This document shows positions 62,772 to 64,000 of a stretch of 64,000 bases of DNA, piece by piece. The stretch spans positions 434,001 to 498,000 of the forward strand of contig JAVKDD010000011.1 of the NCBI GenBank assembly GCA_040222455.1, read 5' to 3'. Position 1 is the stretch's first letter. Each line of letters opens with the position of its first letter. The notes below the pieces were generated by a model. It did not search any database. It saw only the letters and a program-made list of their open reading frames with translations, and was not told the DNA's origin. The DNA comes from RHLJ01 sp040222455. Its GTDB lineage: Bacteria > Bacteroidota > Rhodothermia > Balneolales > Balneolaceae. Position numbers and translations under genes: made by a program.

Positions 62772-63637
62772 AAAAAATTATATACACAATTTTAATTTCC
62801 TGTTTAATTATTTCATTTAGTTTCGGTCAAGATCTGAAAGAAGATTTTAATGTCACTCTATCTAGCAATGAATTTAATTCTGCCACAGAAATTGTTATAA
62901 AAAATATAAACGGTAATGTAAAAGTGACGGGTTATGAAGGAGATGATATAGTAATTCAGGGCTCTAAAGAACTTACAAAGCGAAGAGAGAAGTTGACTGA
63001 TAAAGAAGTTTCAGAATATGAAATTAAAACTCGTTTATATGAAGGGAAATTATATGTTTATGTAGATTCTCCCAATGCACATGTTGAGTTTAGAAAAGGA
63101 AAATTAGACTACCATTGGCATTGGGATAACGATGACCGAAATCAAGTGAATGCTCATTTTGATTTTGAGATCCGGGTTCCAAGTAAACTTGCATTAAGTG
63201 CATCAACTGTAAACAATGGTAATGTGAGTGTTGAAAAGATGAATGAAGATGTAAAAGCAAGTAACGTAAACGGTTCTGTATTGGTGAAAGATGCCCGTGG
63301 CTATATTACAGCAAATACTGTAAATGGAGACATTGAAGTATGGTATTCAGAAAGTCCAACCGAAGATACAGACTTTCAAACAGTGAATGGAAAAATTGAG
63401 ATTTATTCACCAGAAGATTTATCAGCTGTTGTAACCTTTGAAAGTTTACACGGTGAATTATATACAGATTTTGAGCAAATAAAGCGCCTCCCAAACCGAT
63501 TGAACAAGGAAAAGGAAGGAAGTGGCTACCGTTACAAAATAAGTAGTACCTCACCCATCCAAATTGGAGATGGAGCTATAGAAATGGGGTTTAAAATGGT
63601 AAACGGTGATGTCTACATCCGCACAAGAAAATCATAA
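62768..63637 (+). CDS. Secreted DUF4097-family protein
   Basis: The 289-residue protein has a signal peptide (ending SFSFGQ) and a DUF4097/putative-adhesin beta-solenoid: IVIKNINGNVKVTGYEGDDIVIQGSKEL, ASTVNNGNVSVEKMNEDVKASNVNGSV and ITANTVNGDIEVWY. A His/Trp-rich DYHWHWDNDD segment sits in the loop before the solenoid. Overlaps the anti-sigma-like gene by 4 bp. Probably a target of the sigma factor. Confidence 0.82.
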   Translation: MKKIIYTILISCLIISFSFGQDLKEDFNVTLSSNEFNSATEIVIKNINGNVKVTGYEGDDIVIQGSKELTKRREKLTDKEVSEYEIKTRLYEGKLYVYVDSPNAHVEFRKGKLDYHWHWDNDDRNQVNAHFDFEIRVPSKLALSASTVNNGNVSVEKMNEDVKASNVNGSVLVKDARGYITANTVNGDIEVWYSESPTEDTDFQTVNGKIEIYSPEDLSAVVTFESLHGELYTDFEQIKRLPNRLNKEKEGSGYRYKISSTSPIQIGDGAIEMGFKMVNGDVYIRTRKS

Positions 63638-63656
63638 AAAAAGAATAAATAAGATC

Positions 63657-64000
63657 ATGAAAAATCTAAAATCAATTATCTACCTGTTTGGTGTAATAGC
63701 AATTACCTCAAGTGTAGTATTAGGGCAAGACGATTTAAGAGTACCACTTACTAATCCCGGGCAGCCTGGGAAATTAACTTTAAGTGCTGTATTTGCAGAC
63801 GATATTGTTATTAAAGCACATACTGGCAATGAAGTGATCGTTAAATTTGATGGAGGTGATGACAATAGTGGAAGTAATTATAATCGAAACGGATTAAGAA
63901 GAATTTCTACTAATGGCGTTGGCTTAGAAGTAACAGAAGACAATAATGAAGTCCGCATCAAAACAGCACCTAATTCACACGACCTTGATTTGGAAGTTTG
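63657..64000 (+). CDS. Partial DUF4097-like secreted protein
   Basis: An ATG at 63657 opens a frame that runs off the window. It has a signal peptide ending SSVVLGQ and then KLTLSAVFADDIVIKAHTGNEVIVKF, like the preceding protein. It is the fourth gene of the sigma operon (19-bp gap). The 3' end lies outside this window. Confidence 0.75.
   Translation, partial: MKNLKSIIYLFGVIAITSSVVLGQDDLRVPLTNPGQPGKLTLSAVFADDIVIKAHTGNEVIVKFDGGDDNSGSNYNRNGLRRISTNGVGLEVTEDNNEVRIKTAPNSHDLDLEV

Overview
The window is AT-rich, mostly chromosomal DNA from a Bacteroidota-type bacterium. A marine Balneolota-like lineage is my best guess, by inference only. The sequence evidence is a 2421-residue SprA-type outer-membrane protein (type IX secretion), many lipoproteins with Cys lipoboxes, a TonB-dependent receptor with a carboxypeptidase-like N-domain, a menFDHB menaquinone cluster, DUF3467 and DUF4290-like proteins, and TAnnTTTG-like promoter boxes. 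I found no tRNA, rRNA, CRISPR array, transposase or phage gene.

Layout. 0-6.5 kb: an OmpA lipoprotein, a YbbA/YbbP-type ABC exporter divergent from a TesA-type esterase (the Escherichia coli arrangement), a SIMPL protein and a GDSL lipoprotein. 6.7-11.3 kb: a TonB-dependent receptor paired with a large GDSL-like lipoprotein. 11.4-13.2 kb: grpE-dnaJ behind a near-consensus sigma-54 promoter. 13.3-24 kb: a GNAT enzyme, a beta-propeller-like secreted protein, menB-menH-menD-menF on the minus strand, a DUF4290-like protein, a cysteine-synthase-like enzyme, DUF3467 and LptF/LptG permeases. 24-33.6 kb: sprA, then lnt and rsmI on the other strand.

33.7-37.4 kb holds the most notable block. An LCIB-type carbonic anhydrase faces a LysR regulator, which is followed by an SbtA bicarbonate transporter and an SbtB PII-like regulator. 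Together they look like a compact inorganic-carbon acquisition module. Next to it (37.3-41.1 kb) are three secreted DUF2807-like proteins around a membrane-anchored AraC regulator. Two of them share an operator/promoter with the same internal spacing (CGTCTCA-N8-TGAGMCG upstream of GATATTTG).

41.1-54.4 kb: a hairpin-rich leader before a DEAD-box helicase that overlaps an ATP-grasp enzyme gene; hisI, yidD, cysS and folE; Dabb, Smr and MutS-like genes in a row; two GH16 glucanases; and a Rieske-glutamate-synthase fusion followed by a 43-codon ORF coupled at both ends. 54.4-64 kb: a 200-bp structured dispersed repeat (two copies), a gene-tail pseudogene, an AraC regulator, a serine hydrolase with a coupled secreted protein, a PPOX protein, a TPR membrane protein, and an ECF sigma / anti-sigma-like / DUF4097 operon that runs off the right edge.
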